A DNA stretch of 14,079 bases from Armatimonadetes bacterium UBA1398 (GTDB taxonomy: Bacteria > Armatimonadota > Zipacnadia > UBA1398). The notes beneath the pieces were generated by a model. The model was not told the origin of the DNA, made no database searches, and saw only the letters and a list, made by a program, of their open reading frames with translations. Of the stretch, positions 1 through 7,083 are shown one piece after another. A program made the translations under genes and the position numbers. The stretch covers positions 8,008 to 22,086 of the forward strand of contig DBQI01000031.1 in assembly GCA_002305165.1 (NCBI GenBank). The letters run 5' to 3'. Each line of letters starts with the position of its first letter. Position 1 is the stretch's first letter.

Positions 1-1170
1 CTTCTCCTTGAGCTCGGTCTCGGTAGCGGCGCCGACCTGGATGACGGCCACGCCGCCGGCGAGCTTCGCCAGGCGCTCCTGGAGCTTCTCGCGGTCGTAG
101 TCGGAGTCGGTGTCCTCGATGGCCCGCCGGATCTCCTTCATACGGCCCTCGATCGCCTCGGTCTTGCCTCCGCCGTCGACGATGGTCGTGGCGTCCTTGT
201 TGATGACGACCCGCTTCGCGCGGCCGAGCTGATCGAGATCGAGGTTCTCGAGCTTGACGCCGAGGTCCTCAGAGATGAACGTTCCGGCCGTAAGAACGGC
301 CATGTCCTGAAGCATCGCCTTACGCCGGTCGCCGAAGCCAGGAGCCTTGACGGCCGCGCCCGGGACGATGCCACGGAGCTTGTTCAGGACTAGGGTAGCC
401 AGCGCCTCGCCCTCGATGTCCTCCGCGATGAGGAGGATGGGCTTGCCCGTTCGCGCGACCTTCTCCAGCAGGGGAACGAGGTCCTGAGCGGAGCTGATCT
501 TCTTCTCGAAGAGCAGGATGTAGGGATCCTGCAGAACAGCCTCCATGGCCTCGGGGTCGGTCACGAAATAGGGCGAGAGGTAGCCCTTGTCGAACTGCAT
601 GCCGTCGGTCAGCTCGAGCCGGGTGTCGGCGCTCTTGGACTCCTCGACCGTGATGACGCCATCCTTGCCGACCCGCTCCATCGCCTCAGCGATGAGCTTG
701 CCGATCTCGGCGTCGTTGCCGGCGATGGCCGCCACGGACTGCATGGCGTCCTTATCGGACACCTCGGTGGCGAGCCCACGAATGGCGTCCACGAGTTTCT
801 CGACGGCCATGTCGATGCCGCGCTTGATGATCATGGGATTGGCGCCAGCCGCGACGTTCTTGACGCCCTCATGGATCATCGCCTGGGCGAGCACCGTAGC
901 TGTCGTGGTGCCGTCACCGGCGATGTCGTTGGTCTTCGAGGCAACCTCGCGAACGAGCTGGGCGCCCATGTTCTCGAAGTGGTCCTCGACTTCGATCTCC
1001 TTGGCGACCGTGACGCCATCCTTGGTGATGTTCGGCGAGCCGAACTTCTTGTCCAGGACGACGTTCCGACCGCGTGGTCCGAGGGTGACACGGACCGCGT
1101 TGGCGACGGTGTCCGCTCCACGAAGTAGCGCCCGCCGCCCCTCCTCGGAATAGAGTAGCTCTTTGGCCAT
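1..1170 (-). CDS. groEL: Chaperonin GroEL (Hsp60), 5' portion; gene runs off the left edge
   Basis: This is the large ring subunit of the GroEL/GroES cytosolic folding chamber, which encapsulates and folds non-native proteins using ATP. The first 390 codons are present, from ATG at 1168-1170 to the window edge with no stop; the family is usually about 540 residues. Visible hallmarks are the VTLGPRGRNVVLDK stretch near residue 30, KDGVTVAKE, the ATP-binding GDGTTTATVLAQ motif near residue 85, the apical-domain KAPGFGDRRKAML stretch, and KLAGGVAVIQVGAAT close to the break. The catalytic Asp equivalent to E. coli D398 would lie just outside the window. The start is supported by a GGAGGT element (1181-1186 on the plus strand reads ACCTCC) 10 bases upstream. 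groES ends 42 bases upstream, so the two are co-transcribed. The identification is secure; only completeness is unknown. Confidence 0.98.
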   Translation of the reverse strand, partial: MAKELLYSEEGRRALLRGADTVANAVRVTLGPRGRNVVLDKKFGSPNITKDGVTVAKEIEVEDHFENMGAQLVREVASKTNDIAGDGTTTATVLAQAMIHEGVKNVAAGANPMIIKRGIDMAVEKLVDAIRGLATEVSDKDAMQSVAAIAGNDAEIGKLIAEAMERVGKDGVITVEESKSADTRLELTDGMQFDKGYLSPYFVTDPEAMEAVLQDPYILLFEKKISSAQDLVPLLEKVARTGKPILLIAEDIEGEALATLVLNKLRGIVPGAAVKAPGFGDRRKAMLQDMAVLTAGTFISEDLGVKLENLDLDQLGRAKRVVINKDATTIVDGGGKTEAIEGRMKEIRRAIEDTDSDYDREKLQERLAKLAGGVAVIQVGAATETELKEK

Positions 1171-1212
1171 TCCGTCCTCTACCTCCAGTTGTCTCTACGT
1201 TCGGGGATACCG

Positions 1213-1527
1213 CTACTTCTTCTTCGACGCCTTCTCTTCGGTCTCGATGGCGTAGATGTCGTCCTGGCGCAGGATGACGAGCTCCTTGTCGCCGTCGCGA
1301 ACCTCGGTACCACCGTACTTGGAGAAGATGACCTTGCTGCCGAGCTGGACCTCCATCGGGCCCCGGCTCCCGTCATCGAGGATCTTGCCCTCGCCCACGG
1401 CTACGACGACGCCCTTCTGGGGCTTCTCCTGAGCCGAATCCGGGAGGACGATGCCTCCGGCGGTTACTTCCTCGGCCGCCGACACCTCGACGATCACGCG
1501 ATCACCTAGTGGCTTCAGCACAGACAC
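1213..1527 (-). CDS. groES: Co-chaperonin GroES (Hsp10)
   Basis: GroES is the heptameric lid that binds the GroEL ring and closes the folding chamber. The product is 104 residues, slightly longer than the usual 95-100 because of a lysine-rich KASKKK tail. It opens with VLKPLGDRVIVE, carries the mobile loop with GGIVLPD at residues 24-30 (the IVL tripeptide contacts the GroEL apical domain), and contains GSKVIFSKYGGTEV and the terminal LRQDDIYAI strand. The start is GTG at 1525-1527, but a second in-frame GTG two codons later (1519-1521) has better spacing from the upstream AAAGGGGG element, so the N-terminus could be two residues shorter. It lies directly upstream of groEL. The 128-base gap to grpE holds hairpins and repeats, so a separate promoter is possible, although none is unambiguous. 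Confidence 0.97.
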   Translation of the reverse strand: MSVLKPLGDRVIVEVSAAEEVTAGGIVLPDSAQEKPQKGVVVAVGEGKILDDGSRGPMEVQLGSKVIFSKYGGTEVRDGDKELVILRQDDIYAIETEEKASKKK

Positions 1528-1528
1528 G

Positions 1529-1538
1529 CACCCCCTTT
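1529..1538 (-). promoter_or_regulatory. Shine-Dalgarno for groES, bearing on start choice
   Basis: The minus strand reads AAAGGGGGTG, which pairs with the anti-SD sequence with one G-U wobble in place of A-U. It ends only 3 bases (counted from GGGGG) before the upstream GTG at 1527 but 9 bases before the GTG at 1521. This favours initiation at the second GTG, although both lie within reach. Confidence 0.6.
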
Positions 1539-1596
1539 CCTAGTCAAGCATTCATGTGACGTCAACATCACTGTCGATCACTTCCTCACTGCATCG

Positions 1597-1613
1597 CCGC
1601 CCCGAAGGGACGG
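1597..1613 (-). other. UUCG-capped hairpin in the grpE-groES gap
   Basis: On the minus strand CCG-T-CCC is followed by TTCG and GGGCGG. This gives a six-pair stem with one bulged T and a C(UUCG)G tetraloop, an unusually stable RNA cap. No T-run follows, so it is not a classical intrinsic terminator. It may be a stability or processing element that separates the dnaK-to-grpE message from groESL, or it may be incidental. Confidence 0.45.
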
Positions 1614-1620
1614 CCTATCG

Positions 1621-1638
1621 CCGGAGCGTCAGGGCTCC
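1621..1638 (-). other. GC-rich hairpin just after grpE
   Basis: The minus strand reads CTGGAGC - CCTGAC - GCTCCGG, a seven-pair stem with one G-U pair and a six-base loop. It lies 17 bases beyond the grpE stop and is not followed by a T-run. It could weaken transcription past grpE or protect the 3' end of the upstream message. It is not a convincing terminator alone. Confidence 0.4.
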
Positions 1639-1655
1639 AGCGTCAATGCCTGGCT

Positions 1656-2333
1656 CTACCCCTTGGTCTCTTCCCCCTCCTCAGCGCCCTTCGGTGCGCC
1701 AGACGAGGTAACGACTTGGGACGCACGGATCACAATGTCCCCGAGTCTGTAACCCCGACTCACCTCGGCGGTGATGTACCCCTGTGGCACGACTTCATTG
1801 GGCATTGTGGAGACCGCCTCGTGCCACTGCGGATCAAACTCCTGGCCAAGGGCCTCGATCGGCGTAATGTCCTCGTCCCCGAGAGCGGCGAGGAACTGGG
1901 CGTATACCATCTTCAGCCCGTCCACCCACGCCGCTTGTGCCCCATGCTCTTCTGCGGCCTCCAGGGCACGCTCCAGGTTATCCAGCGGAGGCAGTAGGCG
2001 CCGCACCAGATCCGCCTTTGCGTGATCGGCGATCTCAAGACGCTGTCTAGCCGCCCGCTTTCGGAAATTGTCGAAGTCCGCCCGCACTCGGAGGTTGGCG
2101 TCGTGGAGTTCCGCGATAACCGAGTCCTTGTCCTGCTCTTCCTGTCCTTCGTCGGCCGCGGGGACCTGCTCCTCAGCGTCGGTGTCTTCCATATCAGGAG
2201 CCTCGAGGGATGCGTCAGCCTGGGGGCAAGCGGGGTTCGTCCCGCCGTCTTCGCCGGTGTCAGCGGCACGCTTTGAGGCGCCCGGTCGGATGATCGGGAT
2301 CTCCTCCTCGTGTCGGTTGTTCTCAGCGCTCAT
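1656..2333 (-). CDS. grpE: Nucleotide exchange factor GrpE
   Basis: GrpE releases ADP from DnaK and so resets the DnaK cycle. Counting from the ATG at 2331-2333 the product is 225 residues. The first 75 or so are disordered and acidic, with many Glu/Asp and Pro residues. A coiled-coil stretch follows (SVIAELHDANLRVRADFDNFRKRAARQ), then the conserved LLPPLDNLERAL segment and the C-terminal beta domain with the family signature FDPQWHEAVSTMP and YRLGDIVIRASQV. The frame stays open upstream to a TTG at 2378 (240 residues), which would leave only 20 bases after clp. I prefer the ATG because GAGGG lies just before it, although the spacing is short. It sits downstream of clp rather than next to dnaK, where many bacteria keep it. 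No second grpE or nucleotide exchange factor is seen in the window. Confidence 0.96.
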   Translation of the reverse strand: MSAENNRHEEEIPIIRPGASKRAADTGEDGGTNPACPQADASLEAPDMEDTDAEEQVPAADEGQEEQDKDSVIAELHDANLRVRADFDNFRKRAARQRLEIADHAKADLVRRLLPPLDNLERALEAAEEHGAQAAWVDGLKMVYAQFLAALGDEDITPIEALGQEFDPQWHEAVSTMPNEVVPQGYITAEVSRGYRLGDIVIRASQVVTSSGAPKGAEEGEETKG

Positions 2334-2398
2334 GTCCCTCAAAACACTGACTCCCTTGGATCCAGGGCGTGGCCCCAAACCACGTCTGCCTGGCTTCT

Positions 2399-4858
2399 CT
2401 AGCTTCCCACTTCCGTCGCTCTCTCTGCGGCTGAGATGCTCAGCGCGCCGGCATCTGCGTCGACGACGACCGTCCGGCCTGGGGCGAACTCGCCGGACAG
2501 GATGCCGGATGAGATTGGGTTCTCCACCAGGGCGCGTATGGTGCGGCGCAGCGGACGAGCCCCGTACTCGGGATCGAACCCCGCGTCCCCGAGTAGATCC
2601 TTAGCGGCATCCGTCACCGAGAGCGTGAGGTCGCGCTGAGCGAGCCGCTCGCCCAGATGGTCGAGCATCAGGTCCACGATGCCACGGATCTCGTTGCGTC
2701 CCAACGGATGGAATACCACGATATCATCGAGGCGGTTCAACAGCTCCGGCCGGAAGGTGCGCCGTAGCTCCTCTAGGAGCCGCCCCTCCATAGCCTCGAC
2801 GCCCTGAGCGGACGCCTCACCGTCCTCATCGCCGACCCACTCGGAACCGATCAGATGGCTTCCCACGTTCGAGGTCATGATGATGAGCGTGTTGCGGAAA
2901 TCCACCGTGCGACCCAACGAGTCCGTTAGGCGGCCATCTTCCAGCACCTGGAGCAGCACGTTGAAGACATCCGGGTGCGCCTTCTCGATCTCATCGAGTA
3001 GAACAACGCGGTAGGGGCGCCTGCGGACCGCCTCGGTCAGCTGGCCACCTTCCTCGTGCCCGACGTAACCCGGGGGCGCGCCGATGAGCCGTGACACGGA
3101 GTGCTTCTCCATGTACTCCGACATGTCGATCCGGACCATGGCCTCTTCGTCGTCGAAGAGGAACTCAGCGAGGGCGCGCGCCAACTCGGTTTTCCCGACA
3201 CCGGTGGGTCCCAGGAAGATGAAGGACCCGATGGGGCGCGTGGGATCCTGAAGCCCAGCCCGAGACCGGCGAACCGCCTCCGCTACCGCGTGGATGGCCC
3301 GGTCCTGGCCCTTCACGCGCTCGTGGAGCTTGCTCTCCATGGTGAGCAGCTTCTGAGCCTCGGACTCGAACATCCGCTGGACGGGGACCCCTGTCCAGGT
3401 AGACACGATGTCGGCGATGTGATCAGCGGTGACGGGAGTGGGCTCCCCGATCTCCTCGAGCCAGCGACTCCGCTCCTCCTCGTAGGCGACCTGGAGCTTA
3501 TCCGACTCCAGTCTCAGGCGCTGGGCACGATCGTAGTCCCTGGCCTCCACGGCGGCTGCGCCTTGTTGCGCCAGGCGTGAGAGCTGAGACTCGATCTCAC
3601 GCAGTTCCGGGGGCATGCTCTGCCGCCCGAGTCGGAGCTTGCTGGCTGCCTCATCCATCAGATCGATAGCCTTGTCTGGCAGGAACCGTTCGGTCAGGTA
3701 GCGGTGAGACAGGTCGGCGGCCGCACCTAGGGCCTCATCGGCTATCTTGACCCCGTGATGCTCCTCGTAACTGGGCCGGAGCCCCTTGAGGATCTCGATC
3801 GTGTCCTCTACCGAGGGCTCTGCCACATACACCGGCGCGAAGCGGCGCTCGAGGGCGGCGTCCTTCTCGATGTGCTTCCGGTACTCGTCCAGAGTCGTGG
3901 CCCCGATGCACTGGAGTTCGCCACGGGCCAGGGCCGGCTTCAGCATGTTGGAGGCATCCACGGCCCCCTCCGCCGCCCCCGCGCCGACCATCGTGTGCAG
4001 CTCGTCGATGAAGAGGATGATCCGGCCCTTGGCCTGCCGGACCTCATCGAGCAGGGCCTTGACGCGCTCCTCGAACTCCCCCCGGAACTTGCTTCCCGCG
4101 ACGAGGGTGCCCATCTCGACCCCCATGAGCCGCTTGCCGCTCAGGGCGTCGGGCACCTCGCCCGACGCGATCAGGCGCGCCAAGCCATCGACGACGGCGG
4201 TCTTGCCGACGCCGGGCTCACCGATCAGGACCGGGTTGTTCTTCCGGCGCCGACACAGGATCTGGATCACGCGCCGCGTCTCTTCGTCTCTGCCGATGAC
4301 CGGGTCCAACTCGCCATTCGCCGCAGCCGCGGTCAGGTCGCGGGCGTAGCGCTCGAGCACGTCCATCTTGCTCTCCGGGTCACGGTCCGACACCCGACCC
4401 GATCCGCGTATGGACTTGAGCGCCGCGTAGACGGCTTCCCGGTCCAGCCCGAACTGCTTGAGCAGGGTGGCGGCTGGGCACGCGACCTCGAGGATCCCAA
4501 TGATCAGGTGCTCCAGGCTGATGAACTCGTCCTGGAGTCGCTCGGCTTCCTCCTCCGCGCAGCGGTAGACGCGAGAGAGGTTGGGAGTGATATAGATCTG
4601 CCCTGTCGCCGCCCCCTGGTCGCGCTTGCCGACCTCCGGCAACCGCGCGAGCTCGGCTTCGAGCTTGCGGGTGAGCTGGCGGAGGCCACTATCGCCCAAC
4701 GCGCGCTCGATCAGCTTGCGGCCGATCCCGTCGTCCTGCTCGATGATGGCGAGCAGCAGATGCTCAGCATCCAGGATGTGATGGTTGTACCGTGCCACTA
4801 TATCCTGCGCCAGCAGCAGGGCCTCTCTCACCGAATCCGTGAAGCGCTCGGTGTTCAT
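2399..4858 (-). CDS. clpC: Clp/Hsp100 AAA+ unfoldase, ClpC-like architecture with a degenerate ClpP-docking loop
   Basis: This two-ring ATPase threads proteins through a central pore, either for refolding (ClpB role) or for delivery to ClpP (ClpC role). The 819 residues comprise two N-terminal Clp repeats (1-145), D1 with Walker A GEPGVGKT (213-220) and Walker B FIDE (D285/E286), a short middle domain with a UVR-like segment near 432-465, and D2 with Walker A GPTGVGKT (550-557), Walker B LLDE (D622/E623) and pore loop GYVG (597-600). The D1 pore loop reads KFRGEFE, with Phe258 where Tyr is usual. The middle domain of about 70 residues resembles ClpC rather than the long ClpB coiled coil. However, the D2 loop that carries VGF or IGF in ClpP partners reads VGD (675-677), and the gene sits among DnaK partners, where ClpB is expected. 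Its ATG overlaps the hspR stop (ATGA). The Clp family is certain; the subtype is not. Confidence 0.93.
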   Translation of the reverse strand: MNTERFTDSVREALLLAQDIVARYNHHILDAEHLLLAIIEQDDGIGRKLIERALGDSGLRQLTRKLEAELARLPEVGKRDQGAATGQIYITPNLSRVYRCAEEEAERLQDEFISLEHLIIGILEVACPAATLLKQFGLDREAVYAALKSIRGSGRVSDRDPESKMDVLERYARDLTAAAANGELDPVIGRDEETRRVIQILCRRRKNNPVLIGEPGVGKTAVVDGLARLIASGEVPDALSGKRLMGVEMGTLVAGSKFRGEFEERVKALLDEVRQAKGRIILFIDELHTMVGAGAAEGAVDASNMLKPALARGELQCIGATTLDEYRKHIEKDAALERRFAPVYVAEPSVEDTIEILKGLRPSYEEHHGVKIADEALGAAADLSHRYLTERFLPDKAIDLMDEAASKLRLGRQSMPPELREIESQLSRLAQQGAAAVEARDYDRAQRLRLESDKLQVAYEEERSRWLEEIGEPTPVTADHIADIVSTWTGVPVQRMFESEAQKLLTMESKLHERVKGQDRAIHAVAEAVRRSRAGLQDPTRPIGSFIFLGPTGVGKTELARALAEFLFDDEEAMVRIDMSEYMEKHSVSRLIGAPPGYVGHEEGGQLTEAVRRRPYRVVLLDEIEKAHPDVFNVLLQVLEDGRLTDSLGRTVDFRNTLIIMTSNVGSHLIGSEWVGDEDGEASAQGVEAMEGRLLEELRRTFRPELLNRLDDIVVFHPLGRNEIRGIVDLMLDHLGERLAQRDLTLSVTDAAKDLLGDAGFDPEYGARPLRRTIRALVENPISSGILSGEFAPGRTVVVDADAGALSISAAERATEVGS

Positions 4859-5268
4859 TCCGTCCCTCCCTCCTCTCCAACGTCGTCCGCCGTCTCAGGG
4901 GCTGGCTCTATGACGACCTCGAGCCCGGCCTCCTGGAGCCGGCTGCGGAGCATCTGTATCTCCTCCGCGGCGTCCTCATGCACTCTGTGGACTTCCTGCT
5001 CCATCTCCTCACGCATCGTCTGCAGTTTGCCGAGCAGGTCCAGGATCACACCCACTCCGGCCAAGTTCACGCCCAACTCTTGCGTTAGGCGCTGGATCTG
5101 CTGCAGCTTCGTTATGTCCGAGTCGCTGTACAGCCTCAGGTTGGTGTCGGTCCTCGTCGGCGTCACCAGCCCTAGGCGTTCGTACATGCGCAGGGTCTGT
5201 GGATGGCAATCCACCAGCCGGGCCGCTACCCCGATCATGTATACGGGTTCGTCCTTGTCCCGCGGCAT
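4855..5268 (-). CDS. hspR: HspR-type heat-shock repressor (MerR family)
   Basis: HspR is a DNA-binding repressor of heat-shock operons; in actinobacteria it binds HAIR inverted repeats with DnaK as co-repressor. The product is 137 residues. An N-terminal MerR winged helix-turn-helix is visible, with MIGVAARLVDCHPQTLRMYE at 11-30, LGLVTP, the wing NLRLYSDSDI, and the HspR-typical LTQELGVNLAGV at 61-72. A predicted coiled coil (80-115) and an acidic tail follow. It lacks a metal- or drug-binding effector domain. The ATG at 5266-5268 lies 24 bases after the dnaJ stop, and its TGA overlaps the clp ATG by four bases, implying translational coupling of repressor and Clp. Because the gene lies inside the operon it probably controls, autoregulation is expected. 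A candidate operator lies upstream of dnaK at 9110-9130. HrcA is absent from the window. Confidence 0.92.
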   Translation of the reverse strand: MPRDKDEPVYMIGVAARLVDCHPQTLRMYERLGLVTPTRTDTNLRLYSDSDITKLQQIQRLTQELGVNLAGVGVILDLLGKLQTMREEMEQEVHRVHEDAAEEIQMLRSRLQEAGLEVVIEPAPETADDVGEEGGTE

Positions 5269-5292
5269 AGCTCAGACCCTTCGTCAGACGCG

Positions 5293-6423
5293 TCACTCAG
5301 CGCGCCTAAGCCCTTCCATCGGAATCCCCGCACGGGGATCGTCATTGATCTCCTTGTCGAGCTCCTCGATCAGCCGGCGTGCCTCGCGACTCACTTTGGT
5401 TGGGACACTGACTCGGATGGTCACGAGTTGGTCGCCTGTGCCTGAGCCGTTGAGATGGGGTGCTCCCATCCCCCGCAGCCGCATGATCCGCCCGCTCTGT
5501 GTGCCGGCGGGCACCTTCAGCTTGGCCCGCCCATCCTTGGTGGGGACCGTGATCTCCGCTCCGAGGCATGCTTCGGCGAAGCTCACGGGTATCTCGCACG
5601 TCAGGTCGTCCCCCTTGCGGCCGAAGAAGCTGTGCTCCTTGAGCCTCACGGTGAGGATCAGATCGCCACGCGGACCTCCGTTCAGGCCCGCCATGCCCTC
5701 GCCCCGAACGCGCACGCGCGAACCGTCCTGAACCCCGGCGGGGATCTTCACAGACACCCGCCTCGAGCGGTGTCTCGTGCCCGTGCCGCGACAGGGTTCG
5801 CAGCGCCGGTCGGGTATCTCGCCTGACCCGCGACACTCTGAACATGGCGCCATCCCCAGCATTGACCGGCGTGAGGCATCGGCGCCCGTGCCGCCACACG
5901 AAGGACAGGCCCTGTAACTGTAGCCGTGTCCTGAGCAGTCCTCGCAGGGTTCGTCCAGCTCTATGCGGAGGCTCTCCTCCGTGCCGAAGATGGCATCGGC
6001 GAAGTCGACGGCAATGTCCTGCTCCAGGCTCCGTCCCCGCTCCGGTCGAGCCTGGCGCGTCGCTGTGGCGCCGCCCATCCCTCCACCGAAGAGGGTCTCG
6101 AAGAGGTCGCCAAAACCGCCCACATCGCCTCCGGCGAAGGGTCCCGGGCCCCCGGCTTCTTGCCAAGTGTACTGGGTTCCGCCGTTGCCCGTGCGGGAGG
6201 CGAAGTCGTGGCCGTAGCGGTCGTACGCGGCTCGTTTCTGGGGATCCCCCAGGACCGCGTAGGCTTGACTGAGTTCCTTGAAACGTTCCTCGGCCTGGGG
6301 GTCATCCGGATTGACGTCCGGATGGCACTCACGAGCCTGCCGACGGTAGGCCGCCTTGATGGCCTTCTCATCAGCGCTCCGGTCAACACCCAGTATGTCG
6401 TAGTAGTCTTTGGTCATCGGCAC
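5293..6423 (-). CDS. dnaJ: Chaperone DnaJ (Hsp40, class A)
   Basis: DnaJ delivers substrates to DnaK and stimulates its ATPase. The 376 residues show a complete class A layout: a J domain (4-70) with the catalytic HPD at 34-36, a Gly/Phe-rich linker (78-118), a zinc domain with four CxxCxGxG repeats (C160/C163, C173/C176, C194/C197, C208/C211), then the C-terminal substrate-binding domains (GDLILTVRLKEHSFF and the KVPAGTQSG motif). The start is taken at GTG 6421-6423 because a GGGAGGTGA Shine-Dalgarno sits 8 bases upstream of it. The ATG two codons later would be 15 bases from the GGAGG. The gene follows hsp20 by 47 bases and precedes hspR by 24. All key residues are intact, so this is a functional canonical DnaJ rather than a CbpA-type paralogue. 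Confidence 0.97.
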   Translation of the reverse strand: MPMTKDYYDILGVDRSADEKAIKAAYRRQARECHPDVNPDDPQAEERFKELSQAYAVLGDPQKRAAYDRYGHDFASRTGNGGTQYTWQEAGGPGPFAGGDVGGFGDLFETLFGGGMGGATATRQARPERGRSLEQDIAVDFADAIFGTEESLRIELDEPCEDCSGHGYSYRACPSCGGTGADASRRSMLGMAPCSECRGSGEIPDRRCEPCRGTGTRHRSRRVSVKIPAGVQDGSRVRVRGEGMAGLNGGPRGDLILTVRLKEHSFFGRKGDDLTCEIPVSFAEACLGAEITVPTKDGRAKLKVPAGTQSGRIMRLRGMGAPHLNGSGTGDQLVTIRVSVPTKVSREARRLIEELDKEINDDPRAGIPMEGLRRAE

Positions 6424-6429
6424 ACGATT

Positions 6430-6438
6430 TCACCTCCC
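6430..6438 (-). promoter_or_regulatory. Strong Shine-Dalgarno fixing the dnaJ GTG start
   Basis: The minus strand reads GGGAGGTGA, an almost complete anti-SD match. GGAGG lies 8 bases before GTG 6423 and 15 bases before the alternative ATG at 6417, so GTG is the better start. Confidence 0.75.
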
Positions 6439-6470
6439 GCCTTGCGGAGTGCGGCGCGGAACCTCGGCGC

Positions 6471-6998
6471 CTACTCCTCGCTGTCTTCCTCCTGGATGAC
6501 CGTTACCGTCGGCTTCTCCACTACCGCGAGGGGAGCCCTGACTTCGAGAACGCCCCTCTTGATCTTCGCGCTGACTTGGCCGTGCTTGATCTCAGCGGGC
6601 AGGTCGAGGTGGACTTCAAAGTCGCCCCGCGGCCGGCCGCGCTGGGAGTACTCCACCGCTTCCTCGCGGTCGTCCGCCTCGCCCGCGCCCGTTAGGGTCA
6701 AGCTCAGCGGAGTGGGGTCAACCTTCAGCGCATCGGTACTGACCCCTGGCAGATCGGCGAGCACAACGAGTTCGGTGTCGGTGGTGTACACGTCTGTCGC
6801 AGGAACCCATGGTCGCGAGCCTGCCACGGTAGACACGATGTGCGACACCGACTCACCCACCGTGCCCAACCAGGACTTCACCGTGTCAATGACCTCAGAC
6901 GACTTCCCCTCGGCCGCAGCCGGCTTGGAGGTCTCGGTCGACGCCTGCTCCTCTGGCGACTCATGCTCAGTGCCGGTCTTGCTCTCGTCCTGCTCCAT
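6471..6998 (-). CDS. Small heat-shock protein, Hsp20/alpha-crystallin family
   Basis: Small heat-shock proteins form oligomers that hold unfolding proteins for later recovery by DnaK and Clp. From ATG at 6996-6998 the product is 175 residues. An unusually long, acidic, probably disordered N-terminus (1-35) is followed by an amphipathic segment (35-60). The alpha-crystallin domain spans about 65-160 and ends in the signature GVLEV (149-153). The short tail has VTVI (165-168), which could act as the I-x-I oligomerisation motif. The frame extends three codons upstream to a GTG at 7007, but that GTG lies one base from the GGGAGG ribosome-binding element, while the ATG lies 10 bases away, so I chose the ATG. 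The gene sits between dnaK and dnaJ, a place where grpE is common. Its position implies co-expression with the disaggregation partners. Confidence 0.93.
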   Translation of the reverse strand: MEQDESKTGTEHESPEEQASTETSKPAAAEGKSSEVIDTVKSWLGTVGESVSHIVSTVAGSRPWVPATDVYTTDTELVVLADLPGVSTDALKVDPTPLSLTLTGAGEADDREEAVEYSQRGRPRGDFEVHLDLPAEIKHGQVSAKIKRGVLEVRAPLAVVEKPTVTVIQEEDSEE

Positions 6999-7043
6999 GC
7001 GATCCACGCCTCCCTGCGGTAGCTCTGGTCGCTAGGCCTGACT

Positions 7044-7076
7044 GCGGGCCCGATTCGGCGCGAACGGCGGGCCCGC
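7044..7076 (-). other. Strong intercistronic stem-loop between dnaK and hsp20
   Basis: The arms GCGGGCCCG and CGGGCCCGC form nine perfect GC-rich pairs around a 15-base loop, and TTCG/CGAA inside the loop can add four more pairs. It begins 8 bases after the dnaK stop and lacks a T-run. A processing or stability element, or partial attenuation that leaves more dnaK than downstream message, fits the position. It overlaps a 12-base palindrome GGCGGGCCCGCC at 7066-7077. Confidence 0.6.
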
Positions 7077-7083
7077 CAAGCAT

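Noticed and set aside
587..1153. A 188-codon plus-strand frame
   Set aside because: It is antisense to groEL, Ser/Ala/Thr-rich with no domain, and is a shadow of the groEL codons.
1537..1565. TTGACG-17-TAGGAA as the groES promoter
   Set aside because: The -10 box would overlap the Shine-Dalgarno, and transcription would start essentially at the start codon, making the ribosome-binding site useless.
2334..2378. Extension of grpE to a TTG start
   Set aside because: The extra 15 residues are not GrpE-like and TTG is a weak start. The ATG at 2333 gives a normal GrpE N-terminus. It is not fully excluded.
3755..5731. A 658-codon open frame on the plus strand
   Set aside because: It lies entirely antisense to clp, hspR and dnaJ, whose products are unmistakable. 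Its translation has no recognisable motif and skewed composition; long antisense frames are expected in GC-rich codon usage.
6999..7007. GTG start for hsp20
   Set aside because: It sits one base after the GGGAGG element, too close for initiation; the ATG at 6998 is better placed.
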